A stretch of DNA of 64,000 nucleotides from Castor canadensis (lineage: Eukaryota > Chordata > Mammalia > Rodentia > Castoridae), in contig NC_133391.1 in the NCBI RefSeq assembly GCF_047511655.1, forward strand, positions 133,146,906-133,210,905, written 5' to 3'. Below the pieces are notes generated by a model, which saw only the letters and a list, made by a program, of their open reading frames with translations, searched no databases and was not told the DNA's origin. A program made the position numbers and the translations under genes. Of this stretch, positions 24,713 through 37,600 are shown piece after piece. Numbering within the stretch: position 1 is the stretch's first letter; each line of letters starts with the position of its first letter.

Positions 24713-25169
24713 TGTTGGGTCTGGAGACCTAAGGCAGATGAGTGAGTATCCCGTCCCTCATGGAGAGCACTATCATTCCTGCATCCTGAGGAGATGGAGG
24801 CCTGCGTTCCTGCATCCTAAAGCAGAGATACAGATCTGCCACAGGGCTGATGAGCAAAATGCTCTCAAGATTGTTTCCCCTCCCCCAATAAAGGTTCTAA
24901 CCAAACCAGTTCACCTAAGAAAGCCCTTGAAATGCAAGGCCAATAAGAAAACCCTCCAACCCAGAGTTAAAATGTCCAGAAAAGCCCCAGCCTTCACCTG
25001 TGCAGTGAGCCACCAGCTTCCGGGCTCTGCTGCAGTACCTTAGCTGTAGCCTTTCCTTTCTCTCTAATAAATCCTACTTTATATACCGGCTTTGACTCAT
25101 CATTCAACTGCCTCACGAGCCAGTTCTCTGGCCTATGAAGGCAAGGACCCTGGACACCAGCACGTAACA
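24713..25169 (+). repeat. 3' LTR of the class I provirus
   Basis: 457 bp, the same length as the 5' LTR, with AATAAA at 24887-24892 and 25066-25071 and TTTATATA at about 25078-25085. Its end lies about 2.5 kb upstream of the CpG island, in the sense of the CSPG4-like gene. Confidence 0.93.
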
Positions 25170-25173
25170 CTTA

Positions 25174-27714
25174 GCTTCCTAGAAAGCCATGAATTTAATC
25201 TCTAAAGCAAACTCAAATTGCCCTTTCTTTTGTGGACTTCCCAGGAGATTGAAAGCAACAGGTTCTCTCTCAGAGACTGGTATTTCTGAAACCAGAAGTG
25301 ACTTCTGAGAGGCCACTCATTTCATGCATCAGTCACCACAGCTATTGCTTCAAAGATGTGGTTCCAACTCAAACATCTGAATTTTTAATTCACCTATGCA
25401 TGTCTTATAACCCTCTGTGTATTGCAACTCTCTTGAAAGCAGGTGCTCTAAGTGATCTCTGTATACAGCATGACATATTTCATGTGCTTTTTTTGGATTT
25501 TGAAGAAGTCAATGAATGTTTGTTGAATGACTGCACATCCTTATATTTGTTTTCCGTTCTCTGTACCTTCATATCTCCGTGTACAGTGTTCAGGCCAGTA
25601 TCTGTGTAGACGCTGTGTGGTGCTAGTCAAAAAGATGGCATTAGAATATGGCCATTGTGAGGGTAGATTTCTTGACTAGACACTATAAAGAAACAGCCTT
25701 GAAGTCACCATAAACAATGGATTTCCCCTAAAAACTGAACATCTTAATTTCTCATTATTCTAGAGTCATCTTAACTGTCATGGAAAATGGCTATAGATCA
25801 CATTCAATCTTTGAAGCATTTAAGTGGTAAATTAGAAGTAATTTTAAAAAGAGGAGCAAGTGGTGTTCTACAGAGAGATAATTCCTAATCTTCTCTTTGA
25901 CACATTGAAAGATTTTTGCAAATTAAATGCTCCAAGTTTATGTAAAGAAATCCAAACATTTCAAGTTTTCCTGTGTGCTAATTAAAAGGGCTCTATTTAA
26001 ATGGTGGAGCTGTCCCCAAACCAATGATAACTAATTAGAACCATAAAATGTTGAGCCTGAAGGGAGTTTATAATCTCTTTAATTTTGTAGGGAGGAAACA
26101 GGCTGTGCACTGTATGGGACTTACACACATCTAGGATCAGAGATATGGCTCCCACACACCTAGTCCAGGTTTCTTCAACCCCAAGAAAGTCAGCATTACT
26201 GTGGGTGTTTGGAAGATGCTGATTACTAATGAGGAAAACATGAGTAGTCTTTAGGAAAGTAAAACAGTGCTCTCTCCTGAAGGAAAGAAAAGAAATGGCT
26301 CATTCTTAGAAGTGTGTGTCTAGCCAGAGATGCTTGGAGGCTGGTAGAGGAGTCTCATGGTACAACAATGTCTGGAGATTTCTTACCATGAGCTAGGCAC
26401 TATGTTCAGAATTTAATTATCATGAATTTGTTAAGCCACACAACAGGCTTTATGGGATTAGCATACTCTTTTTATTTTACAGATAAGGAGACAATTGGGA
26501 CAGTTAAGTGGTTTGTCTAAGGTTACATACCAGTGTCGTTTACCAGTATGTGAACTAGGATTTACACTAGGTCTTTTAAGATACCAAGCCCATATTCTTA
26601 GCCAGAGATGACGTTTGAATAGAGGTCCCTTTGGGAGACATTGTTGACAACATGGGCCTCTTGGGAATCTCATTCTATGCTGCATGTGCTTATAGATTTA
26701 TGTGGGTATCTGAGCTTGCCAGGAGAAATTCTGCATACCGGGATCAGCCTGAGCTGAACTGGGTTCTCAGCCCTGGGCAGACCCTATGACAAAGTGAACC
26801 TCCAGTGCTTTGGTAGGACAGAGTCACCTAGGATCAACCTCTGGGCTTATCAACTCACGTTCTAAATGCAAAGTTTAGAATGCTAAACTTGGAAGGACTA
26901 TTAAGATTTAGTGTGATCTTCACATTTTAAGAAGGAAGAAACAGAGGTTCAGTTTGTGTTTGGTTTATGCCAAGCTGTGTTAGGAAACATAGTGGCTAAC
27001 AGCAATGGGTTTGCACAGAGCCTAGAAAATCTAATTCTTTTTGGCTGTTTCCCTCCCCCATGGCTGTGGCAGGAAAGGTCATAAAAACCGATGCCCACTC
27101 CCATCTCCCACATATGGTGGGGACAGGGAGTAGAGAGCAGTTCCCCTAAAGAAGGAGAGTGGAGTCCCCAGGAGAAAGGAGGGAGGCTTGGTAACCAAAA
27201 CATGTCTTCTCAGAAGTAAAACAGTGGCCTCACAGATATCTGCTGAAGAGAAGTTCAAAATGGGATGCCATACTTAAAAAGCACTTTATTATACAGAAGG
27301 GGGAAATTAAGTCATCATTAATTTTATTAGGAACGAAGTACCCTTAGCATTGATTGTCCTGGTAGCATATAAATTGGCATTTTGACAAATATCAATGTTG
27401 CAGAGAATACACTAGATGAAATGCAGCCCAAAGAAGCTAGTTCTAGAAGGTCCTGGGTCCATTTCTATCAAACCATCTCTTCAGGCCCTGCTTGTCAATT
27501 TTCATCAGAAGCCGCAGACTTGGGTGGATGCTTCTCTCGATGACATGTGATTAGGTGCCCCAAGGCAGGTGGTGACAGTTACCACACATTGACTCCTGCA
27601 CCTTGATAAATTCTTCTGACAGGTAAGTTGCTCCAAAAATTCAAGGATGTAATTTAGGGTCTGAGTGTTAAAAGAAAAATAAGGCTCGCATATTTACAAA
27701 TGCATTACACATTG
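25174..27714. other. Low-copy sequence upstream of the CpG island
   Basis: No exon is recognised. About 26385-26600 reads as an antisense MIR (ttattttacagataaggaga, then gtggtttgtctaaggttaca). Distal regulatory elements may be here but none can be named from sequence. Confidence 0.45.
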
Positions 27715-28680
27715 ACTGGGGCGGGGGGGATAGAGCAAAGGAGCCCCCGCTCCTCCACCTATGCGCACCTGGGTCAGGAGAACCTGTTGCTTCAGTGATG
27801 CCGGGGAAGAACCCCGGTCCTGCCAAGTCATTCAGCCTGCCGCCCCTCCTCAGAAGCACCCTGGACCCCTTTGCAGATCTGCAAGCAGGGCGGGTGCCAC
27901 GTAGTCCCCTCCCCCACACCAGTCGCCTCTGACTTCTCCACTCGCGGAGGAAAAGGCCTGTCCCCTCCGCCGCGGTGACGGGGAGCAACAGCTGCAGGTT
28001 GCTCAGGGCTCGCTCTCTGTCTCTCCTCTCTCTCTTTCTTTCTCTTTCCCCGCCCCCGCCCGGCCCCTGCGCTGGTGAGGGTGGCGCCCCCTGGCCAGGC
28101 TCGGGTCGCCGCGGCCCGCGGGGAGGGGCGGGCGCAGGTAGCTGGGCCACCGCCCGGGAGCGAGCGCGGGGTCGCCGCGGCGGGATGGGGCGGCTGGAGG
28201 CCCGCCGCCTTGTCCTGCTCGCCGCCTGCCTGGGGCTCTGCGGGGCGCTCCGAGGTACGCGCCCCACTCCCCCCTTCCCGGTCCCTGTCCCTTGCCCGGC
28301 CGCTGGAGCGCGTGCAGCCCCTGCTTGGAGAGGTGGGCGGGAGGAGGGCGCCGAGCAGGGAGCCCGGTCTGCGCTCCGATGGCCCTGGGAAGCACCGGGC
28401 CGGGTCGTCCCGTCCAGATCCCCGCTGCCACTCCCAGGCGGGGCGGTCGGGGGAGGAGACCGCTCGGCCTGCAAAACTTCCAGCAACTGCAGCCCCGCGC
28501 GGCCGGGCCCCTCCGCCCCTGGCCGGCCCGCCGCGGTGAGTCGAGTCGGGGCCTGCTCGGAGCTCCGCGGCCTGCCCCGAGGACTCGGAGTTTTAAAGGC
28601 GGCCTCCTGGTTGTACTCCTAGGACCGGAACGACGGCCCCTGCTGTCTTCCCTCCTGATCCTTTAGTTACGTCCCTCACC
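27715..28680. promoter_or_regulatory. CpG island with the presumed promoter of the CSPG4-like gene
   Basis: This is the only strongly GC- and CpG-rich stretch in the window, and it surrounds the first coding exon. A run of GC-box-like sequence (ccccgcccccgcccgg) lies at about 28049-28064, some 120-135 bp before the start codon, next to a pyrimidine-rich CT tract at about 28018-28048. I see no TATA box at a suitable distance, so dispersed initiation from a TATA-less CpG promoter is the likely mode. The transcription start cannot be fixed from sequence alone. Confidence 0.75.
28185..28254 (+). CDS. Exon 1 coding part: signal peptide of the CSPG4-like protein
   Basis: The ATG at 28185 has a good Kozak context (G at -3, G at +4). 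It opens a typical signal peptide: charged start MGRLEARR, hydrophobic core [11 protein letters not shown], then a small-residue region before the mature start ASFYGE. The exon ends at 28254 with the donor gag|gtacgc. The last base (g) pairs with 'ca' of exon 2 to make Ala, so the phase-1 junction reads through exactly as in CSPG4, whose mature N-terminus also begins ASF-GE. The frame stays open upstream to an ATG at 27975, but that would bury the signal peptide inside the protein, so 28185 is preferred. Confidence 0.86.
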
Positions 28681-31600
28681 TTAGTAGCCCTGGCAGGAGA
28701 TACGCGGCTGCACGTGGCCTGCACCGCTTTGGGGGTCTTCACCTCGTCGCGGAAATTCTTTGGCGACAGGTTCATAGTCTCTAAGTCCCTCCATGTAGGA
28801 GCGGAACATTCCTGGGTCCTATTAGGTAGAAGTTGCTTTAGGTGATTACTAAGAACGTAACTATTTAGACTTTGCACATGAGTGAGCTCCAGTACTTGGG
28901 CATTCCTACCCTCCATGGGTATTTGAAATTGAATTCAGTTCAACAAAAGACTCCCATACTCCTTTTTTTTTTTTTTTTAAAGAGAACACATTCTAAATCA
29001 AAGGCTTTGTATCTCTGTAATATTCAGGTTAAATTCCGAAGACTTATTTACTTCATTCCAAGTAGTGTAAACCTGGTAAGATCGCTTGATTTCATTAGCT
29101 TTAATGTGCTGCTCCAGCCATGATCACCTTGGCAGTAAGCTACCCTTACTACCCTTCCCCTTGTTGGGGTGGTGAAGGAGGCTGATCGCACACCCCCTGC
29201 TCCTTGCTCACCTCCTTCTTACCTCCTGGTTCTTTTTCTGTTCGCTCTTGTCCCTCTCCTGTCTGTTCCCAGGTAGGATTGGACTGGAGGCTGGGGCTGC
29301 TGGGACTGTGACTTTGTGGGGGAAGGTGTGACTTGAAGGCTAAGGAGATCTCAGAGGGCAGTGAGTAGCCTCTTGGGACAGATTCAGTCCTGAAGGGTGG
29401 AGAGTCAGTTACCCAGATGGTCAGTGTAGGGTGATGGGAGGCCCATGGAACAGGAGTCATATGGACTAGTGCTTCTATCCTGATGATCTCTTACATTCTC
29501 AGAATGACTTTGGGCAAGTTATTATTCTAAAACTGAGATAATAATAGCTTCTTCAGAGAGGCTTGAATAAAATACGATGTAAGACTGCCTTAGAACACTC
29601 AATAAACACTCATTTCCATCCTGTTCTCATTACCCTCCCTTCCTCCCCTTCCGTGCAGTTCATCTGGGTGAGAGCCAGTAGGTTAGAATTCCTTTAGGGG
29701 TAAGGAATGTAGATTAAGACAAGGCTGTGGTTTCATGACAAATACTGTACACCAGAATGTACCTTGGGGTGCTTAGAAGAATATTTTCTTGAGTAACTGG
29801 ATGTGTGATCTGAATTCAGTTTTCTTCCTTATCTCCTTGGGTGATGAAGGTTATTTCCTTGAACAATCTAATTGTGAGCTCTGCTCTCAGACCTTGAAGG
29901 ACACAGGGTGATGGATGGTCAGCTTAGTAAGTCACCACAATGGGAGCCACCATTGTCTGGCAAAGATATTGTCTCAGTAAAAATATCTTCAGCATACACA
30001 CCTAGTGCATTTCTATTTGGAAGTCAGTACCATTGTCACTGACCACTTTCTGAGATACATTGTACACAGAGCACTGCATCCATATTATCAACAGCTCAGT
30101 ATTTCAATATTTCTATTCAACATTTCTAGTTTTGACTACCTTTGCATTAGATCTTACTAGTACTTTTTTTTTTTTGCCTTCTACCAGGGCCAACTAGGAG
30201 CTTGTCTGGGAAAAGAAAAGACCTGTTCCTTTGCATTAATACTTCCTACATTATCTGTATCTTTATCTATGGTTTGTTGGCAAGACTTTTTAAAGCACCT
30301 TGTATTAGTCTGTTTGCTGTAATAAACTACCTGAGGCTGAGTACTTTATAAAGAAAAGAGGCTTATTTAGCTCACAGTTTTGGAAGTTGAAAGTTCAAAA
30401 TATCATGGTGCTGGCTGTATGTGAGGACCTCATGGCAGTTGGCATCGTGGCAGGAACCTGTGTGAGAGGGAGAGATCACATGGTAAGAAAGTAAGACACA
30501 GAGAGACTGGGGAAGGGCCGGTCTTTTTAAACAGTTGTTTCTATAGTCCTGCATGTGGTGTGTCAGGGAGTGAGAGGACGGGGGCACCTCAGTCAATGTT
30601 TTGCATTGTAGAGCTTACCCTCTTCCTTGGGAGACTTGTATGCCTCGTGGGTGAGGCATGAGGCTGCTTTGTACACCAACTAAGGTAGCACACCAATCAG
30701 TCTGGAAATTAGAGATGAAAAAAAACTTACTGTTTAATTATTTTTTTTTTAGATGACAACCACCTAGAAGTTCTAATATTTTCTTTTGGCACACCCTTTA
30801 TCATTTGTGCACCAAAGCTGTGGTGCCCACATTCCCATGCTTTCAGGAGTCAGTGAGTCATAGTAAGTCACACAGCTGCAGGTGTGGCAGCTGGTGACAT
30901 AGATTAGTGAAGACCATGTGGCTAGAGCATCCAATCCATGTGTGGCTGCTGTGGTGTGGGGATGAATGAGACCTTCCTAGGGTGCCTGGCATTCTGATTT
31001 TTCTAGAGAAGTAAAAAAATTCAGATTAGAATATCTTGGCTTTAATTTCCTCCTCTTCCTCCTTTTTTTTGATGGTAGTGGGGTTTGAGCTCAGGACCTC
31101 ATGCTTGCTAAGCAAATACTCTACCACTTGAGCAACTCCACCAGCCCTTTTTTGCATTGGGTATTTTTGAGATAGGGTCTTACGAACTGTTTGTCTGGGC
31201 TTGCCTGAACTGTAATCCTCCTGATCTTTGCCTCCTGAGTAGTTAGGATTACAGGTGTGAGCCACTGGCTAATTGTTTCTTCTTAAATAGGGCTATATAC
31301 AGCACATACAAAACAAACAACAAACAAAAATTCCTCAAACCTTTGCTCCTGGGACCTTTTAATCAAAACTACTATATTATTAGCCTCTGTATTCCCACCA
31401 CTTAGTCCAGAAACATATAAATAATAAGTGCTTAATAAATATAGATGACTGAATGATAGAACGCTGTAGGGAGTGTGGTAATAAGGAGAAAAATGACCCT
31501 TCCCCTGAACATTCGAGTTTAGATTTGCAGGACATGTGAATAGGTTGCTTTCTATGGCAAAGGGACTTTGCAGTTTGATTAAATTTGAAATTTTGAGATG

Positions 31601-34600
31601 GTGAGATTACCCTGCACTACCTGGGTGGCCCCTAACTATAACCCTGAGGATTTTATAACAGAGACAGGAGGGCCAGAATCAGGGGCTTTGATAAGGGAAG
31701 GAGAGGTCAAGGTGGCTGGGGACCACTAGCTAAGATGCACATTGGCCTCTAGTTGCTGGAAAAGGCAAGGAAAGAGATTCTTTCCCCTGGGGCCTCCAGA
31801 AGGCATGCAGGACTTGATTTCAGACTTCTGACCTCCAGGACTTGGAACATAATACATTTATGTTGTTTTAAGCCACTAAATGTTTGGTAATTTGTTGCAG
31901 CAAAAAATTTATGCAGGGATTTATGTCCTAGTAAAAGATAATTTAAGGGCCATCAAACTGTGACGGAAGCATAAGATGGTGGGTCACATCAGAGAGGAAT
32001 GAGGGGCAGGAAGAGCTATCAGCTCCAAACATGGAGCTTTAGGAAGGCTCTGTCCCTGTGGTGAGAGAGCCTGACTGCAGCACTGATTGAAACTGGAGCC
32101 TGAAAAGCTCTCTTCCTATTAGTGGAGCAATCACAGAAGCACACAAAAGTCACAAGTGGAGCATCCAAGGTCTCACAGGCTGTGTGGCACAGGAGGCAAC
32201 TGTCAGCTTAACCAGGGCAGACTGAATGGCAGGAATGCCTCACTGACAATTCCAGTGGCTGCTACTTGGGATAGCACCCCCCTGAGTTGTGCTGGGCCCA
32301 GGAATCCTCCATTCAGAGGGGGTGAGGGCCAGGGAACTGCTAGTTTTCTCTTTGTAACCTGAGTCCTAGCCCAGAGCAGTTAGCATAGAGGCAATGGGAA
32401 AATAGAGAAGTGAGAGCAATAAGCTTGGGACTGTAGATGGCCCTGGCTGTACCTGGAAACCCAAGATTTGTGCCTTCATGGTAGGCCTGGCCTACTACCC
32501 TCTGCTGTCAACTCTTCTAACAATGTCAGCAACACGCGTAGCATAGGATGTGGTGCCAGAGTTGTCCCTTGCTCCTACTCACTGAACATCTGGTCAACTG
32601 CCCACTCCGTAGCCACAAAGGAAATACCTCTTGGTTCATTGGGTTTCTATTCCATTTAATTTCAGTAGACATGAGTTTTGTGGCAGAGACTTCTAGAGTT
32701 ATCCCTGTTAGGGATGACTTTCAATAAATAAAGGGGAATGGATCTCCTAGAGCATATTGGATGTTTGTGCCAAGTTATTTCTTACTTATAAAGTGGGCTA
32801 TCTCTTGAATAACTGTTCAGCTTCAGTTTGACATCTGTTCAATATTGACACCATAGTAAGACACTGTAGAGATTGCTAAAAATAAATTTGTAGGGTAAAA
32901 TGTGACTTTCTTTTCCAAGTGATATTACTAATCTCAAGTTACACAGCACCAGTAAGAGCTGCTTTCTAAGGCAGGACCTTCTCTTAGGAGTCCTAAGACT
33001 TAGGTCCCTCCTCTTAGGACTTTGTGTACCGCAAACAATTAAGCAGAGAGCTTTTGTTTTGGTTGTTTCTTATTTTAATGCAAAAAATAAGCTTCCATAC
33101 TTAATGATGTCTGTAGAATATATTTGGAAGGACATTAATACATAAAATCACACAATATAAAATTAGCAAAAATTAAATTATAGAAAGGTAATTCTGATTT
33201 TCAGTGAAGGCAGACAGTTCCAAAATCTTTTCCAAAATACTTCCCTAATTTGTTTCCATCCTACTCTTAGTTTCCCCTTACACAGCCATCAGACTGATCT
33301 TCCTGAAACACAGAACTGATCTGTCTCTCCCCATTTGAAGGGCATTTAATGCTTCCCCATTGTCTGCAGGATAAGAATTAATCTCCTTAATACAATCCAT
33401 AAGGCCCTCAGCAAGTAGATCATGGGGATCTACTTGGTGAGTTACTCATTTGCTCCCCAAAATTTCATTGAGAATTTCTTGTCAAATACACATCAACACA
33501 AGGTGAAGAAAACCCCAGAAGTTCTCCTCTTAGGCTTCCCATTTCAATAAGTGAATTCTGATCCCCAAATCTGGAAATTAATCTAGATTGCCCAGTGTCC
33601 TTTCCCTTGCCTCTACCCTTACAGTCCTATTTTCTAAATACCTCTTGTACCTACTCACTTCTCCCTCTGTTTCTCTGTATCTCCTTGAGTCTGTGTTTCA
33701 GCCAGAGTCATCTCCTAAACTGCAATCTCAGATTGTGTCATTTCCCTGACTGATGCCTCTTTAGCCCTCTTTGGGTAGACTCAAATTCATTAAGCTGGCT
33801 TCCAAGGCCATCATTTATTGAGTATTTGGCATGTGTCAGGTGCTGTTCTTAACACTGAAAATTAGACTGTGGTCAGGACCAATATTGATCTGATCTCAAA
33901 ATCTTACATTCTGTTTGCAGTGATTTCGTATTGGGCCCACATAATAACCAAGAAAACAAAGTCGAGATCTATGATAAAGGACATGAAAGGAGTAGCCAGC
34001 CACTGCTTTTGCATATGTGTAGTTACGGTTGGCTTTTGAGGTGGAAAAAGGTGACCCTTTCCCATTAATCCTCACTCACCACAGTATCAACCACAGCTCC
34101 ATCACTCCTCACTCACTGCAGCGTCAACCACACCTGTCCCTTCCTCACACTCAACCAGACTGCTCCTTTTGTTCTTTTCATTCTCACTTCTCTCTTTTCT
34201 CTTATCTGTTTTCTCCCTCCTTTTCTCTCTGCTTCACCCCACACATCTTCCCAGAAGACATTGCCTTGCCTGAAACATCTCTTGCCTAGACTGAGTGCTT
34301 TTGCTGTGATCTACATTTCCCAATTAATAATCAAGTATAATTACTTGATCGACAGTCTTTCATGTTCACCTTTGAACTCTCAGTACCAAATGAAATGCTT
34401 GGTCTCATTTGCATAGGATGAAACACTTAAATAGGCCTGATAGAGACATTTATGCTTGGATTGCTTGCTCCCTCACCCTCTGGCTAGCCCCAGACCAGCT
34501 CCAATCACACCAACTCCTAACATCACATGGATGCACTCTTCTCTCTGAGCAACTTTCTGTTCTAACTCTTTGATGAATTCAGTATCTTCAGTTCCTGACA

Positions 34601-37600
34601 ATACCTGGCATGTAGTAGACACTCAAAAAATAGAAAGCCAAACAAAACCCAAAACAAATCCATTAATGAATCAAACAAAACCCAGAAAGATGGAGTTTGG
34701 AAGAAGAATGAGAACCAACTATAAGGTGAATATAATGGGTAAGAATAATCACCATCCTGGAAAAAACTGGAAGCCAGTCTTAAGTGTTTACCTTCCAGGA
34801 AAACTATTTTACCTCCCTACTACCAAAGTCTGGCTTTCATCCAACCATTTCACCAGGGCATCATCATTGATTTGTGCCAATGATACTGAAATCACACGCT
34901 TTCCTTCACTGGTTGACAGAATCACCTTGCTTTTTTCAGGAGTCAATTTCACTAGTGTTTCTATTAGTTCTTTATTGTTAATTTGAGACATGTATTAGGG
35001 TCCTCAAAAGATGGGGTCATCTTGGAAGTATGTGAAGACATAAAGTGACTTTAGGTTGTTAAGCCAGTGGTTTTTAAGCCCACTTCCTTGTTTTTCTCTT
35101 GAGGCAATGGAAATTTCTGACCACCAGCAAGGACTGGAATAGATTAAGTGCCAGAGAGGTGAAATGTGGGAAAACATAGAGATATTGTTTATTAACATTT
35201 TAGTCATTCTCAGCAGTAGATTTTATGACTTAGGAAACATTTCCCAGTTTTGAACACTTAACAGTGCACTTGCTAAACCTGTCAAAAACTGGGGTGTGGG
35301 ATTCAGTAATGGGAAGGTCAGGAGGATAAACACAGATAGCTGTGGGTTTATAATTGCTTGTTTCATCTTTAATCACCTTAGCTCCAATTCTGCTTTTACT
35401 CAGTTTAGTTAAGGGTGTTTTATTTATTTGTATCTTTGAGATTAACTTTTGGAAAATTTGTTGCTGAACATGTATTAATTGTACATATTAATGGAGTTCA
35501 GTGTGATAGTTTCAGTAAGTGCACACAATATGCATTGATGAAATTCAGCCTCCTTGTATGCTCTAGTAATCACTATTCTATATTCAGGTTGACTTTTTTT
35601 AGTTCCACATATGAGAGTGAACATGTAGATATTTATCTTTCTTTTGTTTCTTTTTTTTTTTCTTAATTTTTGTCAGCATTGGGATTTGAATTCAGGGCCT
35701 TGTGCTTGGCAGGCAGGTGCTCTTTCCCTTGAGCCACACTCCCAGCCCTTTTTGTTTTTAGGTTGTGTTTTAGATAGTCTGGTGTTTTTCCCCTGGACTG
35801 TGATCCTGCTACATAAGGCCTCACAGGTGCATGACACCATGCCCAGCTTATTTGTTGAGATGGGGTCTCACTAACTTTGCCTTGGATGACCTTGAACCCC
35901 AATCCTACCACTGTCCACCTCCTGCTAGCTGAAATAATAGATGTGAGCCATCATTCACTGCTGGACACTTGTCTGTCTATGCCTGATTTATTTAATTTAA
36001 CACAAATTCCCCCAGTTCCATCCACTTTGCTGCAAAGGATAGGATTTCATTCTTCTTTATGGCCAAATAATACTTCAGTGTGTGTGTATTATATGTCTTT
36101 GTATATATGACTGCATTCTCTTTATCCATTTATCTGTTGATGGTAACCTAGGTTGATTTTATATCTTAGCTATTGTGGATAGTGCTGTGATGAGCATGGG
36201 TATGTGTTTTTGGTGTGCCAATTTTATTTCCTTTGAATGTATGCTCAGAAGTGGGATAGCTGGATCATATAATAGATCTATTTTTAGGTTTTTTTGGGTA
36301 ATATCTGTATTGGTTGTACTAACTTACATTCCCACTAACATTATATGACAGTTCCCTTTTCTCTATATCCTTGCCAGCATTTGTTATTTTTTGATAAGAT
36401 CCATTCTAACTGGGGTAAGATAATATTTTAGTTTTGATTTTCATTTCCCTGGTGGCTAAGCATCTTGAGTATTTTTCATATATTTATATTGCTTCTTTTG
36501 AAAAGTGTCTGTTCATATCATTTGCCCTTTTTAAAACTGGATCACTTGGTTTTTTTGTTGTTACGTATTTTGAGTTCCTTATATATTCTGAATATTAATC
36601 CTTTGTCAAATGAATAGTTTTTCTTCACTTCTGTAAGGTGCCACTTCACTTTGTTGATTGTTTCCTTTGCTGTGCAGAAACTTTTTAGTATTATTTAATC
36701 CCATTTGCCTATTTTTTGCTTAGCTGTGTCTTTGTATACTATCCAAAATATTATTGCCTTTATCAATGTCTTGAAGTGTTTTCCCTGTGTTCTCTTCTAG
36801 TACTTTCAGAATTTCAGGTCTTACATTATGGTCTTTGATCCATCTTGAGTTGGGTTTTGTACAGGATGAGAGATTGGGATTGAGTTTCAGTCTTCTGCAT
36901 ATAAATATCCAGTTCTCCCAGCACCATTTATCAGAGAGGCTGTCCTTTCTCCAATGTGTGTTTTGGTGGCCTTTGTTGAGAATCAGTTGGCTATATAGAT
37001 GTGTGGGTTTATTTCTGTTCTCTTCCATTGGTCTGTGAATCTATTTTTATGCCAGTATAATGCTATTTTGAATACTATGACTCTGTAGTACATCTTGAAA
37101 TCAGATATTGTGATGCCTCCAGGTTTGTTCCTTTTTTGTTGTTGTTGTTGTTCAAGATAGCTGTGGCTATTTGAGGCCTTTTGATCCATATGAATTTTAG
37201 GATCATTTCTTTTAGTTCTGTGAAGAATATTATTGGTATTTTGATGGAAATTGCCTTAAATCTATAAATTGGGTAGTATTACCATTCCATGAACATTGGA
37301 AGGTCTTTCCATTTCCTCCAATTTATTTCATCAGTGGTTCTTAGTTTTTCTTGTAGAGGTCTTCATTCCTTGGTTAAATTTACTCCTAGGTATTTTATTG
37401 TAGCTATTTTGAGTGGGATTGCTTTCATTAATTCTTTCTCAACAAACTTATTATTGATGTATAAAGTGATTTTTATATTGATCCTTCAACATTACTGAAT
37501 TTCTCAGTTTTAATAGTCTTTTGGTGGAGTCTTTAAGTTTTTCTCTATGACAGTATCATATCATTTGCAAACAGGGATACTTTGATGTATTAGTTAGGTT

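Larger units (their letters stand above)
19148..25169 (+). mobile_element. Class I (gammaretrovirus-like) endogenous retrovirus, paired LTRs, defective
   Basis: A 6.0 kb provirus bounded by two 457 bp LTRs, each starting tgttgggtctgg and ending taaca, flanked by a 4 bp target duplication (ctta at 19144-19147 and 25170-25173). The interior runs in retroviral order: leader, gag capsid piece, zinc-knuckle remnant, protease active site, RT pieces, env transmembrane tail, and a polypurine tract. Every coding region is interrupted or deleted, and about 2-3 kb of the usual interior is missing. It sits about 2.5 kb upstream of the CpG-island promoter in the same orientation. Confidence 0.93.

Noticed and set aside
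27668..28486. 272-codon minus-strand open frame across the CpG island
   Set aside because: GC-rich composition removes stops in all frames. The protein is Arg/Pro/Ala low-complexity and antisense to exon 1, with no homology signal.
34570..34986. 138-codon plus frame
   Set aside because: Lys/Asn/Ser-rich, with no domain and no splice context. The opposite strand at 34809-34991 has the more protein-like frame.
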